Shown: positions 13,599-22,746, counted from the first letter of the stretch. The stretch: 64,000 bases of DNA from JBBQCW01 sp038319025 (GCA_038319025.1 JBBQCW010000018.1:1-64000), one strand, 5' to 3'. Translations and numbers: made by a program. Notes: a model not told the origin generated them from the letters alone.

Positions 13599-15797
13599 AT
13601 GACCGAGACGATCTACCGCCAGTGCACGTTGTGTGAGGCTCACTGCGGCATCAAGGTTGACGTCGAGCGAGAGCAAGTGCTTCGCATCAGTGGTGATCCG
13701 GATGACGTGCACTCGCGCGGGTACATCTGCCCGAAGGCCGCCGCGCTGGCCGACGTGTACGCGGATCCCGACCGCTTGCGACAGCCGGTCATGAAGGTCG
13801 ACGGGCAGTTCGTGCCGATCGGGTGGGAGCAGGCCCTCGATCTCGCCGCGCAGGGCATGCGCCGGGTCCAAGACCGCCACGGTGTAGACGCGCTGGCCAC
13901 CTACATCGGAAATCCGCCCGCGCACTCATCGGGCATCTTTGCCGGCGGGGTGCTGCGCAAGCTGCTTGCCACCAAGAACAACTACTCGGCTGCATCGACG
14001 GACCAGCTTCCTCAGTACATGAGCTCGTTTGAGATGTTCGGGCACTTCTTCACGCTGCCGGTCCCTGACGTGACCCGCACTCAATACATGCTCATCCTCG
14101 GGGCCAACCCTGCGGTGTCCAACGGTTCGCTGATGTCGGCACCCGGGATCCGGGACCACCTCAAGGCGATTCGCGCGCGAGGCGGCACCGTCGTGCTGAT
14201 CGACCCGCGCCGCACGGAGACGGCCAAGCACGCCTCCGAGCACGTCGCCGTCAAGCCGGGCGGCGATCCGTACCTGCTGCTCGGGATGCTGCACACGATC
14301 CTCGCCGACGGCAGCGCGCGGCTAGGTCATCTGGAAAGCCACTGCGACGGCTTGGACGAGCTGCGCGAGCTCGCCGCCGAGTTTCCGCCTGAGCATGTCG
14401 CGCCCGACGCAGGCGTGGATTCAGCGACGATCGTCCGGCTCGCGCGTGAGTTCGCGGCCGCGCCCAGTGCCGTCGCCTACTGTCGCGTCGGCGTATGCCA
14501 GCAGCAGACCGGTTCGCTGACGAGTTGGCTGGTGAATGTGCTGAACGTGGTCACGGGCAACATGGACAGTCCCGGCGGCGCGATGTTCCCCAAGCCGGCG
14601 ATCGACATTCAGGCGCTGGTCGACCCGCTCACCGGTAAGCCGGGCTGGGGTCGGTATCGCCAGCGCGTAAGCGGCCTGCCCGAGTTCACCGATGAGCTTC
14701 CCGTGGCGGGGCTGGCCGCCGAGATGCTCACGCCCGGCGAAGGCCAGGTACGCGGGCTGCTGGTCTACGGCGGCAACCCCGTTCTGTCCTCTCCCGGCGG
14801 CGGGCAGATGGACGTGGCCATCGAGAACCTCGAGTGGTGCGTGGCGGTCGACATGTACGTGACCGAGACGACCCGCCACGCAGACGTGATCCTGCCTCCG
14901 CTCGCCCACCTGGAACGCTCGGATGTGGACTTCGTCTTCGGAGCACTTTCGGTCCGCAATCAGATCCGTTACAACCCGGCTGCCGTTCCCGGTACGCCCG
15001 GTGGGAAGAGCGACTGGGAGATCATGATGGCGCTGGCCTCCCGCGTCGGCCGCGGCCGACTCGGCGCGCTGACCAACGCAGTGATGCGAGTGCTAGGCCC
15101 GCTCCTGACGCCTGAGCGGGTGGCGGATCTCGGGCTGCGGTTGGGGCCTTATGGCCGGCTGAACCCGCGCCGCTCGCTGACTTTGCGCAAGGTCAAGGCA
15201 GCGACGCACGGCATCGACCTGGGCCCGCTCGAGCCCAACCTGTTGAACCTGCTGCGGACCGAGGACAAGCGGGTGCGGCTCGCGCCGGCCGTGATGCTGG
15301 CCGAGGCTCGGCACCTCGAGGCGCTCTCCACCGAGCGCGCGCAGGCCCGCAGCAACGGCTACGACCTCACGCTGATCGGGCGTCGATCGCTGCGCTCGAA
15401 CAACTCGTGGCTGCACAACAGCCCGCGGCTAATGAAGGGCGCCGATCGCTGCACGGCGCTGTTGCATCCCGAGGATGCCGCGGGACGGGGACTGGTCGAC
15501 GGGCAGACCGTCCGCGTGAGTTCAGCGACCGGCGCGATCGAGGTGCCGCTGGAGTTGAGCGACGAGATGCGACCGGGGGTGGTGTCCGTGCCTCACGGCT
15601 TCGGGCACCGGCACGCGGGTATCGGCTGGCGGATTGCTGCCGAGCACCCGGGTGCGAGCGTCAACGACCTGACCAACCCGCTCACGGTCGATCGCCTGAC
15701 CGGGAACGCGGCGTTCAACGATGTAGCGGTGCGGGTTGAGGCAGCGACGGTCGGCGAGAGCGCTGATGGTGCTGGGCGGGACGCCGTCACCGCCTGA
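13599..15797 (+). CDS. molybdopterin-dependent oxidoreductase, [4Fe-4S] type
   Basis: This 732-residue member of the DMSO-reductase superfamily should bind a bis-pterin Mo or W cofactor. The N-terminal cluster ligands are C9, C12, C16 and C44. Superfamily segments follow: YMLILGANPAVSNGSL, VVLIDPRRTETA, then GNMDSPGGAMF and LVYGGNPVLSSP, and a C-terminal dinucleotide-binding domain. No Tat signal is present, so it is cytoplasmic. In the region that normally supplies the Cys or SeCys metal ligand the sequence reads NNYSAASTDQLPQ (128-140), with no Cys. The ATG at 13599 begins directly at the cluster domain; the frame upstream is not protein-like. No electron-transfer subunit is adjacent. Formate-dehydrogenase-like or hydratase-like activity is possible but undecided. 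Confidence 0.85.
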   Translation: MTETIYRQCTLCEAHCGIKVDVEREQVLRISGDPDDVHSRGYICPKAAALADVYADPDRLRQPVMKVDGQFVPIGWEQALDLAAQGMRRVQDRHGVDALATYIGNPPAHSSGIFAGGVLRKLLATKNNYSAASTDQLPQYMSSFEMFGHFFTLPVPDVTRTQYMLILGANPAVSNGSLMSAPGIRDHLKAIRARGGTVVLIDPRRTETAKHASEHVAVKPGGDPYLLLGMLHTILADGSARLGHLESHCDGLDELRELAAEFPPEHVAPDAGVDSATIVRLAREFAAAPSAVAYCRVGVCQQQTGSLTSWLVNVLNVVTGNMDSPGGAMFPKPAIDIQALVDPLTGKPGWGRYRQRVSGLPEFTDELPVAGLAAEMLTPGEGQVRGLLVYGGNPVLSSPGGGQMDVAIENLEWCVAVDMYVTETTRHADVILPPLAHLERSDVDFVFGALSVRNQIRYNPAAVPGTPGGKSDWEIMMALASRVGRGRLGALTNAVMRVLGPLLTPERVADLGLRLGPYGRLNPRRSLTLRKVKAATHGIDLGPLEPNLLNLLRTEDKRVRLAPAVMLAEARHLEALSTERAQARSNGYDLTLIGRRSLRSNNSWLHNSPRLMKGADRCTALLHPEDAAGRGLVDGQTVRVSSATGAIEVPLELSDEMRPGVVSVPHGFGHRHAGIGWRIAAEHPGASVNDLTNPLTVDRLTGNAAFNDVAVRVEAATVGESADGAGRDAVTA

Positions 15798-15804
15798 GCG
15801 CCTG

Positions 15805-16056
15805 TCAGATCCCGTCGATCGCGGCCTTGGCCTCGTCCATCCCGCAGCCCGTGATCTCCCGGTAACGGCGGATCGCGCCGAGGCGGTCTCCGGCGCGGGT
15901 GAGGGCGACCACGTCCTCGGGCACGGACGAGGTCGGCAGGTCGTACGGCACACCGGCGGCCGCGGACACCAGCGCCATCTGGGCCTCCAAGCGATCGAGG
16001 CGCTCGCGCACCTGGTCGGTGAAAGCGCTGAGCTGAATGTTGCTGTAGACGGACAT
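15805..16056 (-). CDS. small protein with ribosomal L7/L12 C-terminal-like motif
   Basis: This 83-residue protein has a coiled-coil-like N-terminal half (SAFTDQVRERLDRLEAQMAL) and a C-terminal segment, DRLGAIRRYREITGCGMDEA with KAAIDGI after it, that matches the helix-turn-helix of the L7/L12 C-terminal domain. Such short proteins occur apart from the ribosomal operon and have no established role. I start at the ATG at 16056; an in-frame ATG at 16143 would add 29 residues with no family support. It converges on the molybdopterin oxidoreductase, with 7 bp between the stops. Confidence 0.6.
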   Translation of the reverse strand: MSVYSNIQLSAFTDQVRERLDRLEAQMALVSAAAGVPYDLPTSSVPEDVVALTRAGDRLGAIRRYREITGCGMDEAKAAIDGI

Positions 16057-16276
16057 GAGACGGAGCATGGCGTATGGGGGCGGGGCCGTCGAGCGCTCGA
16101 GGCAAACCTTCTTGTACACCCCGACCGGCGGCGTGCCCGCCACCCAGAGGACGACGGTGACCCCCCGGCTCAGCGGTCGCTGAGACCGCGCCGGGCACCA
16201 ATTGGATCGACGCCCGAAAGTCGGCGTCCCGCTGCCGGCGAGTATCCGCCGTCGCGGCTAGGCTGGTCGGTACGCC

Positions 16277-16642
16277 ATGCGCCCGCTTACTGCCTTTGCC
16301 GCCATCGCCGGTACCGCCGCGCTCCTTGCGGGTTGCGGCGGCTCGTCGTCGACAGGGTCCACGACGACGGTCCCGACGGCGCGCCTCGGCTCGACCAGCA
16401 GTGCGTCGTGCGGGCCGTTCGGAGGCCCGGGCGTGTCGGACATCATGATCCGGGCGTTCGACTTGAACTGCTCGCAAGCACGCAGCGTCATCCTGGACTA
16501 CATCGGGAGGGGTCGCGCGCCGGCGGGCTGGCAATGCACGCCGGCCGCGCTGAGCAGAAAAGGCACCTTCGGCGACTGTCAGGCGATCAACGGGCAGGGG
16601 TTCGCGAGCGCCAGATGGAAGCTGACGTCTTCCACGCATTGA
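16277..16642 (+). CDS. small exported lipoprotein, unknown function
   Basis: This 121-residue protein has a lipoprotein signal: MRPLTAFAAIAGTAALLAGC, with the lipobox Cys at 20, followed by a Ser/Thr/Gly linker. The mature part has four further Cys (near residues 45, 65, 87 and 100) that could make two disulfides, and no domain I recognise. Upstream lies the minus-strand L7/L12-like gene, so this gene has its own promoter; downstream the flavoprotein gene ends 54 bp away on the opposite strand. The function is unknown. Confidence 0.65.
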   Translation: MRPLTAFAAIAGTAALLAGCGGSSSTGSTTTVPTARLGSTSSASCGPFGGPGVSDIMIRAFDLNCSQARSVILDYIGRGRAPAGWQCTPAALSRKGTFGDCQAINGQGFASARWKLTSSTH

Positions 16643-16696
16643 GGGCTCAGACCCGCGCAGCAACGCGCCACGAGCCGATAGCCGGTGCCACCGCTT

Positions 16697-18436
16697 CTAT
16701 TCGAGCAGGCGGCCGGCGACTTGAAGTTCGGGCCCGCTGACAAGCTCGGCGACCGCAGCGGAAGCGACGCCAACGGGCTCGCGTTCGATCCCTGCTCCGT
16801 TTGGCCTCCACGTGAGGTTCACGCGCAGCAGCTCATCCTGGTCGGGGAGGTCAGAGCGCACGTGACAGCCGCGCGACTCCCGCCGTTCGCGGGCCGACTC
16901 AAGCGTCGCACGCGCGGCCAGGAGCGAGCCCTGCAGGTCAAATGCGTGCGCGAGATCGTCGAATCCCGCGATGTCCGTGCGGATCTCCATCGCGCTGGTG
17001 GCGGCGTTGATCTCATCGATCTTCCCCAGACCGGCGGTGAGGCCGTCCTCGCTGCGTACGACGCCGCAATGGTCGGTCATCACGTCACGCACCGCGCGCT
17101 GAAGGGGACGCACGAACGCTTCGCCCCGCAGCGCGAGCAGCTCGTCGATCTCTTCGCCGGCGGCGGCGATCGCTTGCCGGTCGCGCACCTGAGCGTCCAG
17201 CGACGCTGACCACTCAGCGGCCTGTTCGCCGACGATGCGCCCGAACACGATGCACTCGGCGAGCGAGTTGCCGCCGAGCCGATTGGCACCGTGCAGGCCG
17301 GTCGCACATTCGCCGACCGCGTACAGGCCTTCGATGTCTGTGGCGTGCGTCGCCGCGTCGACCCAGACGCCGCCCATCGAATAGTGCGCCGTCGGCGCGA
17401 CCTCCATCGGCTGCTGGGTGATGTCGAGCATCGCGAGGTCGACGAATTGGCGATACATGCGCGGCAGCCGCTGGAGGATCAGCTCGCGATCGATATGCGT
17501 CACGTCGAGCAGGACGCCGCCCCGCTCGGTTCCCCGCCCTGCCTTGATCTCGGTGTCGTTGGCGAGCGCCACGCGGTCGCGCGTCGAGAGCTCCAGGCGC
17601 TCCGGGTCATACCGCTCCATGAAACGCTCACCGTCGGCATTGCGCAGGATCCCGCCCTCACCTCGCACCGCTTCGGTGACGAGCGTGCCGGCGGCCTCCT
17701 CGGGCCAGATCATGCCGGTGGGGTGGAACTGCACGAGTTCCATGTCCCGCAACCGGCAACCGGCCAGCGATGCCAGGCGCATCGAGTCGCCGGTGTTCTC
17801 GTCGCGGCGGCTCGAGGACCGGCGCCAGATACGTGTGTGCCCGCCCGCCGCCAGGATGACCGCGTCGGCCAGGTACACCCGCCGGGTGCCGTCCTCCAGC
17901 TCAAAGCCGTAGGCGCCGAACACGCGGCCGTCGCGAACGAGCAGTCGCGTGATGTACGTGTTCTCGTCGACGCTCACTCCGAGCTGAGTTGCGCGGCGCC
18001 CGAGCGTGCGCTGGATCTCGCGGCCGGTGTAGTCGCCGGCGAAGCACGTCCGCCGGTAGCGATGCGCACCGAAGAAGCGTTGGCTCAGCCGGCCGTCGGG
18101 CTCGGTCTGGAAGGACGCGCCCCAGTCGACTAGCTCCTGGATCGCGCGCGGCGCCTGTTGAGCCAGGATCTCCACGGTCGTCGGATCGGCAAGCCCGTAC
18201 GCCTCTTTCAGCGTGTCGGCGGCGTGCTGCTCCCACGTGTCCTCGGGGTCCATCGTGGCCAGCGCCGCGTTGATGCCCCCCGCGGCGAGCACGGTGTGCG
18301 CGTCATCCCGACGTCGCTTGCCGACACAAGTCACGTCGACGCCGCGCTGCCGCAATTCGATCGCCGCGCGAAGGCCCGCGGCCCCGGTGCCAATCACCAG
18401 AACGCTCGTGGCCCGCCGCTGCTCTTCATGACTCAT
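16697..18436 (-). CDS. fumarate reductase / succinate dehydrogenase-like flavoprotein
   Basis: This 579-residue FAD protein of the SdhA/FrdA/NadB family interconverts succinate and fumarate, or oxidises L-aspartate in the NadB branch. The FAD fold opens with VLVIGTGAAGLRAAIEL. QFHPTGMIWPEEAAGT and HYSMGGVWVD are active-site segments, and GLHGANRLGGNSLAE is the family signature. AGGAGG stands 5 nt before the ATG at 18436, which settles the start over an in-frame ATG at 18460. No iron-sulfur or membrane-anchor subunit is adjacent, so this may be a soluble enzyme or a lone subunit. It lies 59 bp downstream of the photolyase gene and is probably cotranscribed with it. Confidence 0.85.
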   Translation of the reverse strand: MSHEEQRRATSVLVIGTGAAGLRAAIELRQRGVDVTCVGKRRRDDAHTVLAAGGINAALATMDPEDTWEQHAADTLKEAYGLADPTTVEILAQQAPRAIQELVDWGASFQTEPDGRLSQRFFGAHRYRRTCFAGDYTGREIQRTLGRRATQLGVSVDENTYITRLLVRDGRVFGAYGFELEDGTRRVYLADAVILAAGGHTRIWRRSSSRRDENTGDSMRLASLAGCRLRDMELVQFHPTGMIWPEEAAGTLVTEAVRGEGGILRNADGERFMERYDPERLELSTRDRVALANDTEIKAGRGTERGGVLLDVTHIDRELILQRLPRMYRQFVDLAMLDITQQPMEVAPTAHYSMGGVWVDAATHATDIEGLYAVGECATGLHGANRLGGNSLAECIVFGRIVGEQAAEWSASLDAQVRDRQAIAAAGEEIDELLALRGEAFVRPLQRAVRDVMTDHCGVVRSEDGLTAGLGKIDEINAATSAMEIRTDIAGFDDLAHAFDLQGSLLAARATLESARERRESRGCHVRSDLPDQDELLRVNLTWRPNGAGIEREPVGVASAAVAELVSGPELQVAGRLLE

Positions 18437-18495
18437 GCTGCCTCCTGTCGACGACTTCAAGAAGGGCTACGGGCGACGGCGCGGCGACGATCGCT

Positions 18496-20079
18496 TCAGA
18501 GCAGTGGTGCTTGTCGTGGCTCTTCGGCGTCCACCCGGCCGGCCCGGATGTCTGCCGCGCGCCGGGCGATCTCCTCTCGCTCGACCGGCGTGATGCGGGC
18601 CAGGTTGCGCACCTGCAGCCCCATGCGGGGGTTGTTGGCCAGCTGCTTCTCGTGTCGGCCCAGGAAGTCCCAGTACAGGGTGGTGAACGGGCAGGCGCCC
18701 TCACCCGCGCGCTGGCCCGGGTCAAAGCGGCAGCTAGCGCAGTGGTTGCTCATTCGCTGGATGTATTTACCGGTCGCTGCGTAGGGCTTGCTCGCCATCA
18801 GCCCGCCGTCGGCGTATTGGCTCATGCCCAGCGTGTTGGGCAACTCCACCCACTCCACCGCATCCACGTACACGCTCAGGTACCACCCGTGAACCTGCGT
18901 CGGCTCAACGCCGTGAAGTAGCGCGTACAGGCCGGTCACCATGAGGCGCTGGATGTGGTGCGCGTAGCCGTGCTCGAGGGTCTGACCGATCGCGTCGCTC
19001 AGGCAGCGCATAGGGGTCTCACCGGTCCAGTACCAGGCCGGCAGATCCTCGCTCGCCCCGAGTCCGTTCAGGTCGACGTAGGAAGGCATCGAACGCCAGT
19101 AGATGCCGCGCACGTACTCACGCCACCCCAGGATCTGGCGGATGAACCCTTCCACGGCGGGCAGCGGCGCGCGACCCTCGATCCAGGCGGACTCGGCGGC
19201 AGCGATCACCTCACGCGGGTCGAGCAGCTTGAGGTTCAGCGCGGCGGAGATGTGGGCGTGAAACAGCCATGGCTCGCCGTCCCACATGGCGTCCTGCCAG
19301 CGGCCGAAGTGCTCCAGTCGCTCATCGATGAAGCTCCTCAACACCTCCAGTGCCTGCGTTCGGGTCACCGGCCAGCCGAATGCTGCGAGCTGTCCGGGGT
19401 GACCGGCAAAGCGATCGTTGACGAGGTCGATGACGCTTTGGGTCATGGCGTCGGGCGCAAAGCGCGGCGTGTTGGGCACGACACCCGGGCCTTTGCGCCC
19501 GAACGCTCCGCGGTTCTCCACATCGAAGTTCCAGCTGCCCCCGACCGGCTTGTCGCCGTCCATGAGCACGTGGTGCCGGCGACGCATCTCGCGGTAGAAG
19601 TACTCCATGCGCAGCTGCTTGCGGCCCTGCGCATGCTCGGCGAATTCCGGCGTGCTGCACAGGAAGTGGCGGTCCTCACGCAGCTCGAACGGCACGCCCC
19701 CGACGGCTTCGCCTAACGCTTCGCGCACCCGCCAGTCGCCCGGCTCGGTGAGGACAACCCGCTGCACGCGATGAACCGCCAGCGTCGCGGCGAGCTCGCC
19801 GGCGAGCGAGTTCTCCTCGCCGCCCGCGGCGATCAGCTCGCGATACACGAGCGGAATCCCATCCTCACGCAGCTCCTGTGCGAAGTGCCGCATGGCGGAG
19901 AGAAACAACGTGGTCCGTTGCTTGCTCGACCACACGTGCGTGGACTCCTCGCTCACCTCCGCCATCCACACCAGGTCGCGTTTCCCATCAAACCCGTCCC
20001 AGGCGCTCGCGTCCCGGTTCAGCTGGTCGCCGAGTACCACCACCAGATTGCGGATCGCACGGCCTTCGTCAGCGCGCAT
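18496..20079 (-). CDS. iron-sulfur (6-4) photolyase / FeS-BCP cryptochrome (PhrB/CryB-like)
   Basis: This 527-residue flavoprotein belongs to the FeS-bacterial cryptochrome and photolyase group, which uses blue light to repair (6-4) photoproducts. It opens with NLVVVLGDQLNRD. Four Cys, C359 (in MRCLSDAIG), C447 and C450 (in NHCASC) and C463 (in GACPF), match the [4Fe-4S] ligands of Agrobacterium PhrB (350, 438, 441 and 454, from memory) with a constant offset of 9. An in-frame ATG ten residues upstream is less likely. The gene precedes the fumarate-reductase-like flavoprotein on the same strand. Light or oxidative regulation is plausible but no operator is visible. Confidence 0.92.
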   Translation of the reverse strand: MRADEGRAIRNLVVVLGDQLNRDASAWDGFDGKRDLVWMAEVSEESTHVWSSKQRTTLFLSAMRHFAQELREDGIPLVYRELIAAGGEENSLAGELAATLAVHRVQRVVLTEPGDWRVREALGEAVGGVPFELREDRHFLCSTPEFAEHAQGRKQLRMEYFYREMRRRHHVLMDGDKPVGGSWNFDVENRGAFGRKGPGVVPNTPRFAPDAMTQSVIDLVNDRFAGHPGQLAAFGWPVTRTQALEVLRSFIDERLEHFGRWQDAMWDGEPWLFHAHISAALNLKLLDPREVIAAAESAWIEGRAPLPAVEGFIRQILGWREYVRGIYWRSMPSYVDLNGLGASEDLPAWYWTGETPMRCLSDAIGQTLEHGYAHHIQRLMVTGLYALLHGVEPTQVHGWYLSVYVDAVEWVELPNTLGMSQYADGGLMASKPYAATGKYIQRMSNHCASCRFDPGQRAGEGACPFTTLYWDFLGRHEKQLANNPRMGLQVRNLARITPVEREEIARRAADIRAGRVDAEEPRQAPLL

Positions 20080-20242
20080 CGTCGTCCTGCGGCACGGCCT
20101 GTGCGTCAACGGATTCGCTGGCGATCGTCATGTCTGCACCCTAGATGCGGGATCAATGACCGGTTTTCAGTACACCGTTCCGTATAGTCGCGACATCCGC
20201 TCAGCCGGCGTCGACCGTCGGCGCCACCCATTGGGAGTCCGC

Positions 20243-20692
20243 ATGCATCGCCTGTCCGTCATCTCGCTGTCGCTGGTCGCCGTTCTCTGCGCGTCGCTGG
20301 CGCTCGCTGCATGCGGCGGCTCCGGATCCTCCACCACCGCCACCACGCCGACCGGCCGACTCGGCAATGGGCTCGAGGCTCCGCCCGAAGATCCGACGGT
20401 CGGTGACTACAGCGGGCCGGCCAGCAACGGTCGCACCGTCACCTTCACCTACAAGGACGGCAAGGTCAGCAACTTCAAGATGGGCTATAGCGTTCATTTT
20501 CAGCCGACCACCGTGACGTCGCCGACCGCAAAGAAGCCGAACTGGGGGTTCGCCGTCCAGGGCGGACACAGCCTCGAATGGATCGGCAAGTGGTCGAGCT
20601 ACGGCACGTGGGTGGACGGCACGTATCAGTACAAGGACGCCGGCGGGTACATCAAAGTGGTGACCTGGAGGGCAAACGCGCTCAGCGCCTGA
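20243..20692 (+). CDS. small exported lipoprotein, unknown function
   Basis: This 149-residue protein has a lipoprotein signal peptide ending LALAAC (Cys at about residue 22), then a Gly/Ser/Thr linker. The mature domain, with VGDYSGPASNGRTVTFTYKD, then KVSNFKMGYSVHFQ and a YGTWVDGTYQYKDAGG segment, is beta-rich and resembles a small all-beta ligand-binding fold. No family is certain. The ATG at 20243 is chosen because it opens the signal peptide; the frame upstream crosses the photolyase promoter region. Confidence 0.7.
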   Translation: MHRLSVISLSLVAVLCASLALAACGGSGSSTTATTPTGRLGNGLEAPPEDPTVGDYSGPASNGRTVTFTYKDGKVSNFKMGYSVHFQPTTVTSPTAKKPNWGFAVQGGHSLEWIGKWSSYGTWVDGTYQYKDAGGYIKVVTWRANALSA

Positions 20693-20838
20693 GCCGGACT
20701 ACGCCGCTTGAGTACCTCAAATGGCAAACACCAGACGGCGAGAGATTGGCGCACCCGCGATCGGGGTAGATGGAGACCAGGCGTTACTCCACCGTCCCGG
20801 TGGCCTCGTCCCGAATGGACGCGAGAGGGACGGTTTCG

Positions 20839-22746
20839 ATGACCAGCTTGAAAGTGCGCACCGGCATTGTGTGGGTGCTGCTCTGCGGCACCATCGTGCT
20901 AGCGGCACCGTCCGGTGCCGACGCGAGCGCCGTGTACGTCGCGAGTTCCGCGTCCAATCGGGTCTCGTCGTTCGCCATCGGAGCGACCGGCGCCTTGACG
21001 CCGATCGCCTGCGATCTCATCGCCAACTGCCAGACGGGTAACGCCCCGGTGGGCGTGGCCATCGATCCCAGCGGTCGCCGGCTCTACGCGACGAACTCCA
21101 ACGGGGCCAGCGTCTCGGCGTTCAACATCGGCGCGGCCGGCGGGCTGTCGCCGATTACGTGCGACCCGGCGACCAGCTGTCACATCGGCACCGCGCCGAT
21201 CGGGATCGCCGTCGACCCCAGCGGCAACCACGTGTTCACTACGGCGCTCGTGGGCAACAGCGTGCGTGTCTCGTCGATCGGCGCGGACGGTGCTCTTACG
21301 CCCGTCGTATGCGACCCGACAACGATCTGCCATACGGGGAGCACCCCGTATGGGCTGGCCGTGGATCCAAGCGGGCAGCATCTATACGTCGTCAATCGGG
21401 GCGACAATACGATGTCGGTGTTCACCATCGGAACGAGCGGTGTGCTCGCGCCCGTCCCATGCCTGCCGGCGGCCAACTGCCAGACGGGGACCACTCCGAC
21501 GGGAGTGGCCATCGAGCCGAGCGGCCACTACCTCTACGTCACCAACCAGGGCTCGGCCAGCGTTTCGGTCTTCGCGATCGGCGACGGCGGCACGATCAGC
21601 CCCGTCGCGTGCAACCCCCTCACGAGCTGCAAGACCGGCACGAACCCGCAACCCCTGGCCATCGATCCGAGCGGCACGCACGTCTTTGTCGACAACCCGG
21701 CGTCCGTGTCGGTGTTCACGATCGGGGCCGGTGGGGTGCTGTCACCGGTGACCTGTGACCCGCTCACGATCTGCAAGACCAGCGGGGGCGGCAAGGGGAT
21801 CGCGGTCGACCCGGCCGGCGGCCATGTCTACGTCAGCAGCTTCACCGCGAACGATGTGACGGCTTTCAGCATCGGGGTCGGCGGCGTCCTGGCGCCCATT
21901 GTCTGCGCCGTGCCGACCAACTGCCAGACGGGCAACGGCTCGGACATCTTCTCCCTGGCCATCAGTCCCGACCGCGGCCCCGCCGCGTCATTCTCTGCGG
22001 TACCGGGGACGGCCGGGTCCGTCTCGCAGTTCGATGCGTCATCGTCGGTGAGCCCGGACTATCCGGTCGCCTCCTACAGCTGGGACTTCGGGGACGGTCA
22101 GACCCTCGCCAGCTCGGTCCCGGCCGTGACACATACCTACGCCACGGTCGGCGCCTACACCGCCACCCTCTCGCTCGTAGACCAAGCGGGCTGCTCGACC
22201 GCGATCGTCTTCACCGGTCAGACCGCGTCGTGCAACGGGTCAGCGAAGGCACACGCCACGCAAACCGTGACGATTGCAGCGCCGTCGACCGGTGGTGGCG
22301 GCGGTGGTGGTGGTGGTGGTGCCAGCGCGGCGGCCGTCAGCAAACTCTCGTTCGTGCACAGCTCGTTCTCCGTCAAGGGAGCCGCGAAGAAGAAGGCCCG
22401 TCACACGTATGGAGCCAAGGTTCGCTACACGCTCAGCCGGGCGGCCGGCGTGACTTTCACCGTCAGCCTTCAGAGCAAGGGTCGCAAGGTGGTACACGGC
22501 AAGAAGACCACCTGCGACCGGGTCACCCGGAAGAACCGCAAGCGCCACTCGTGCACCCGGACCACCGTGCTTAAGGGCCACATCAGCCAGACGGGGCGCG
22601 CCGGGTCGAACACGTTCACCTTCAGCGGGCGCTTCAACGGCAAGCCCCTCGCCGTCGGGCACTACCGCCTCATCGCCACCCCTGCGCCGACGGCCGGTGC
22701 TGCGCTGGCCAAGCCGGCATCGGCCGCGTTCAGCATCGTGCGCTGA
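20839..22746 (+). CDS. exported seven-bladed beta-propeller with PKD and basic C-terminal domain
   Basis: This 635-residue exported protein has a signal peptide at 1-30, then seven repeats of about 48 residues with the pattern LYVTNxxxxSVSVFxIGxxG, then LSPVxCDPxTxCxTG and PxGxAIDPSG. This is the 6-phosphogluconolactonase/YncE-like propeller layout. Each blade carries a Cys pair 6-7 residues apart. A PKD domain follows (SYSWDFGDGQTLASS, HTYATVGAYTATLSL), then a poly-Gly linker and a basic C-terminal domain with spaced Cys and FSGRFNGKPLAVGHYRL, a type I associate with Solirubrobacterales surface proteins. I use the ATG at 20839, which opens the signal peptide; an ATG 23 residues upstream is possible. 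The propeller probably binds or scaffolds something at the cell surface; lactonase activity is not assured. Confidence 0.8.
   Translation: MTSLKVRTGIVWVLLCGTIVLAAPSGADASAVYVASSASNRVSSFAIGATGALTPIACDLIANCQTGNAPVGVAIDPSGRRLYATNSNGASVSAFNIGAAGGLSPITCDPATSCHIGTAPIGIAVDPSGNHVFTTALVGNSVRVSSIGADGALTPVVCDPTTICHTGSTPYGLAVDPSGQHLYVVNRGDNTMSVFTIGTSGVLAPVPCLPAANCQTGTTPTGVAIEPSGHYLYVTNQGSASVSVFAIGDGGTISPVACNPLTSCKTGTNPQPLAIDPSGTHVFVDNPASVSVFTIGAGGVLSPVTCDPLTICKTSGGGKGIAVDPAGGHVYVSSFTANDVTAFSIGVGGVLAPIVCAVPTNCQTGNGSDIFSLAISPDRGPAASFSAVPGTAGSVSQFDASSSVSPDYPVASYSWDFGDGQTLASSVPAVTHTYATVGAYTATLSLVDQAGCSTAIVFTGQTASCNGSAKAHATQTVTIAAPSTGGGGGGGGGGASAAAVSKLSFVHSSFSVKGAAKKKARHTYGAKVRYTLSRAAGVTFTVSLQSKGRKVVHGKKTTCDRVTRKNRKRHSCTRTTVLKGHISQTGRAGSNTFTFSGRFNGKPLAVGHYRLIATPAPTAGAALAKPASAAFSIVR
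22291..22320 (+). repeat. GGT/GGC trinucleotide run encoding poly-Gly linker
   Basis: Ten consecutive GGT or GGC codons encode the linker between the PKD domain and the basic C-terminal domain. The run could change length by slippage in steps of one Gly without breaking the frame. Confidence 0.8.

Noticed and set aside
20930..21980. the regular repeats as a CRISPR or tandem DNA repeat
   Set aside because: The periodicity of about 145-150 bp is in frame and degenerate at third positions; it reflects protein blades, not DNA repeats with spacers.
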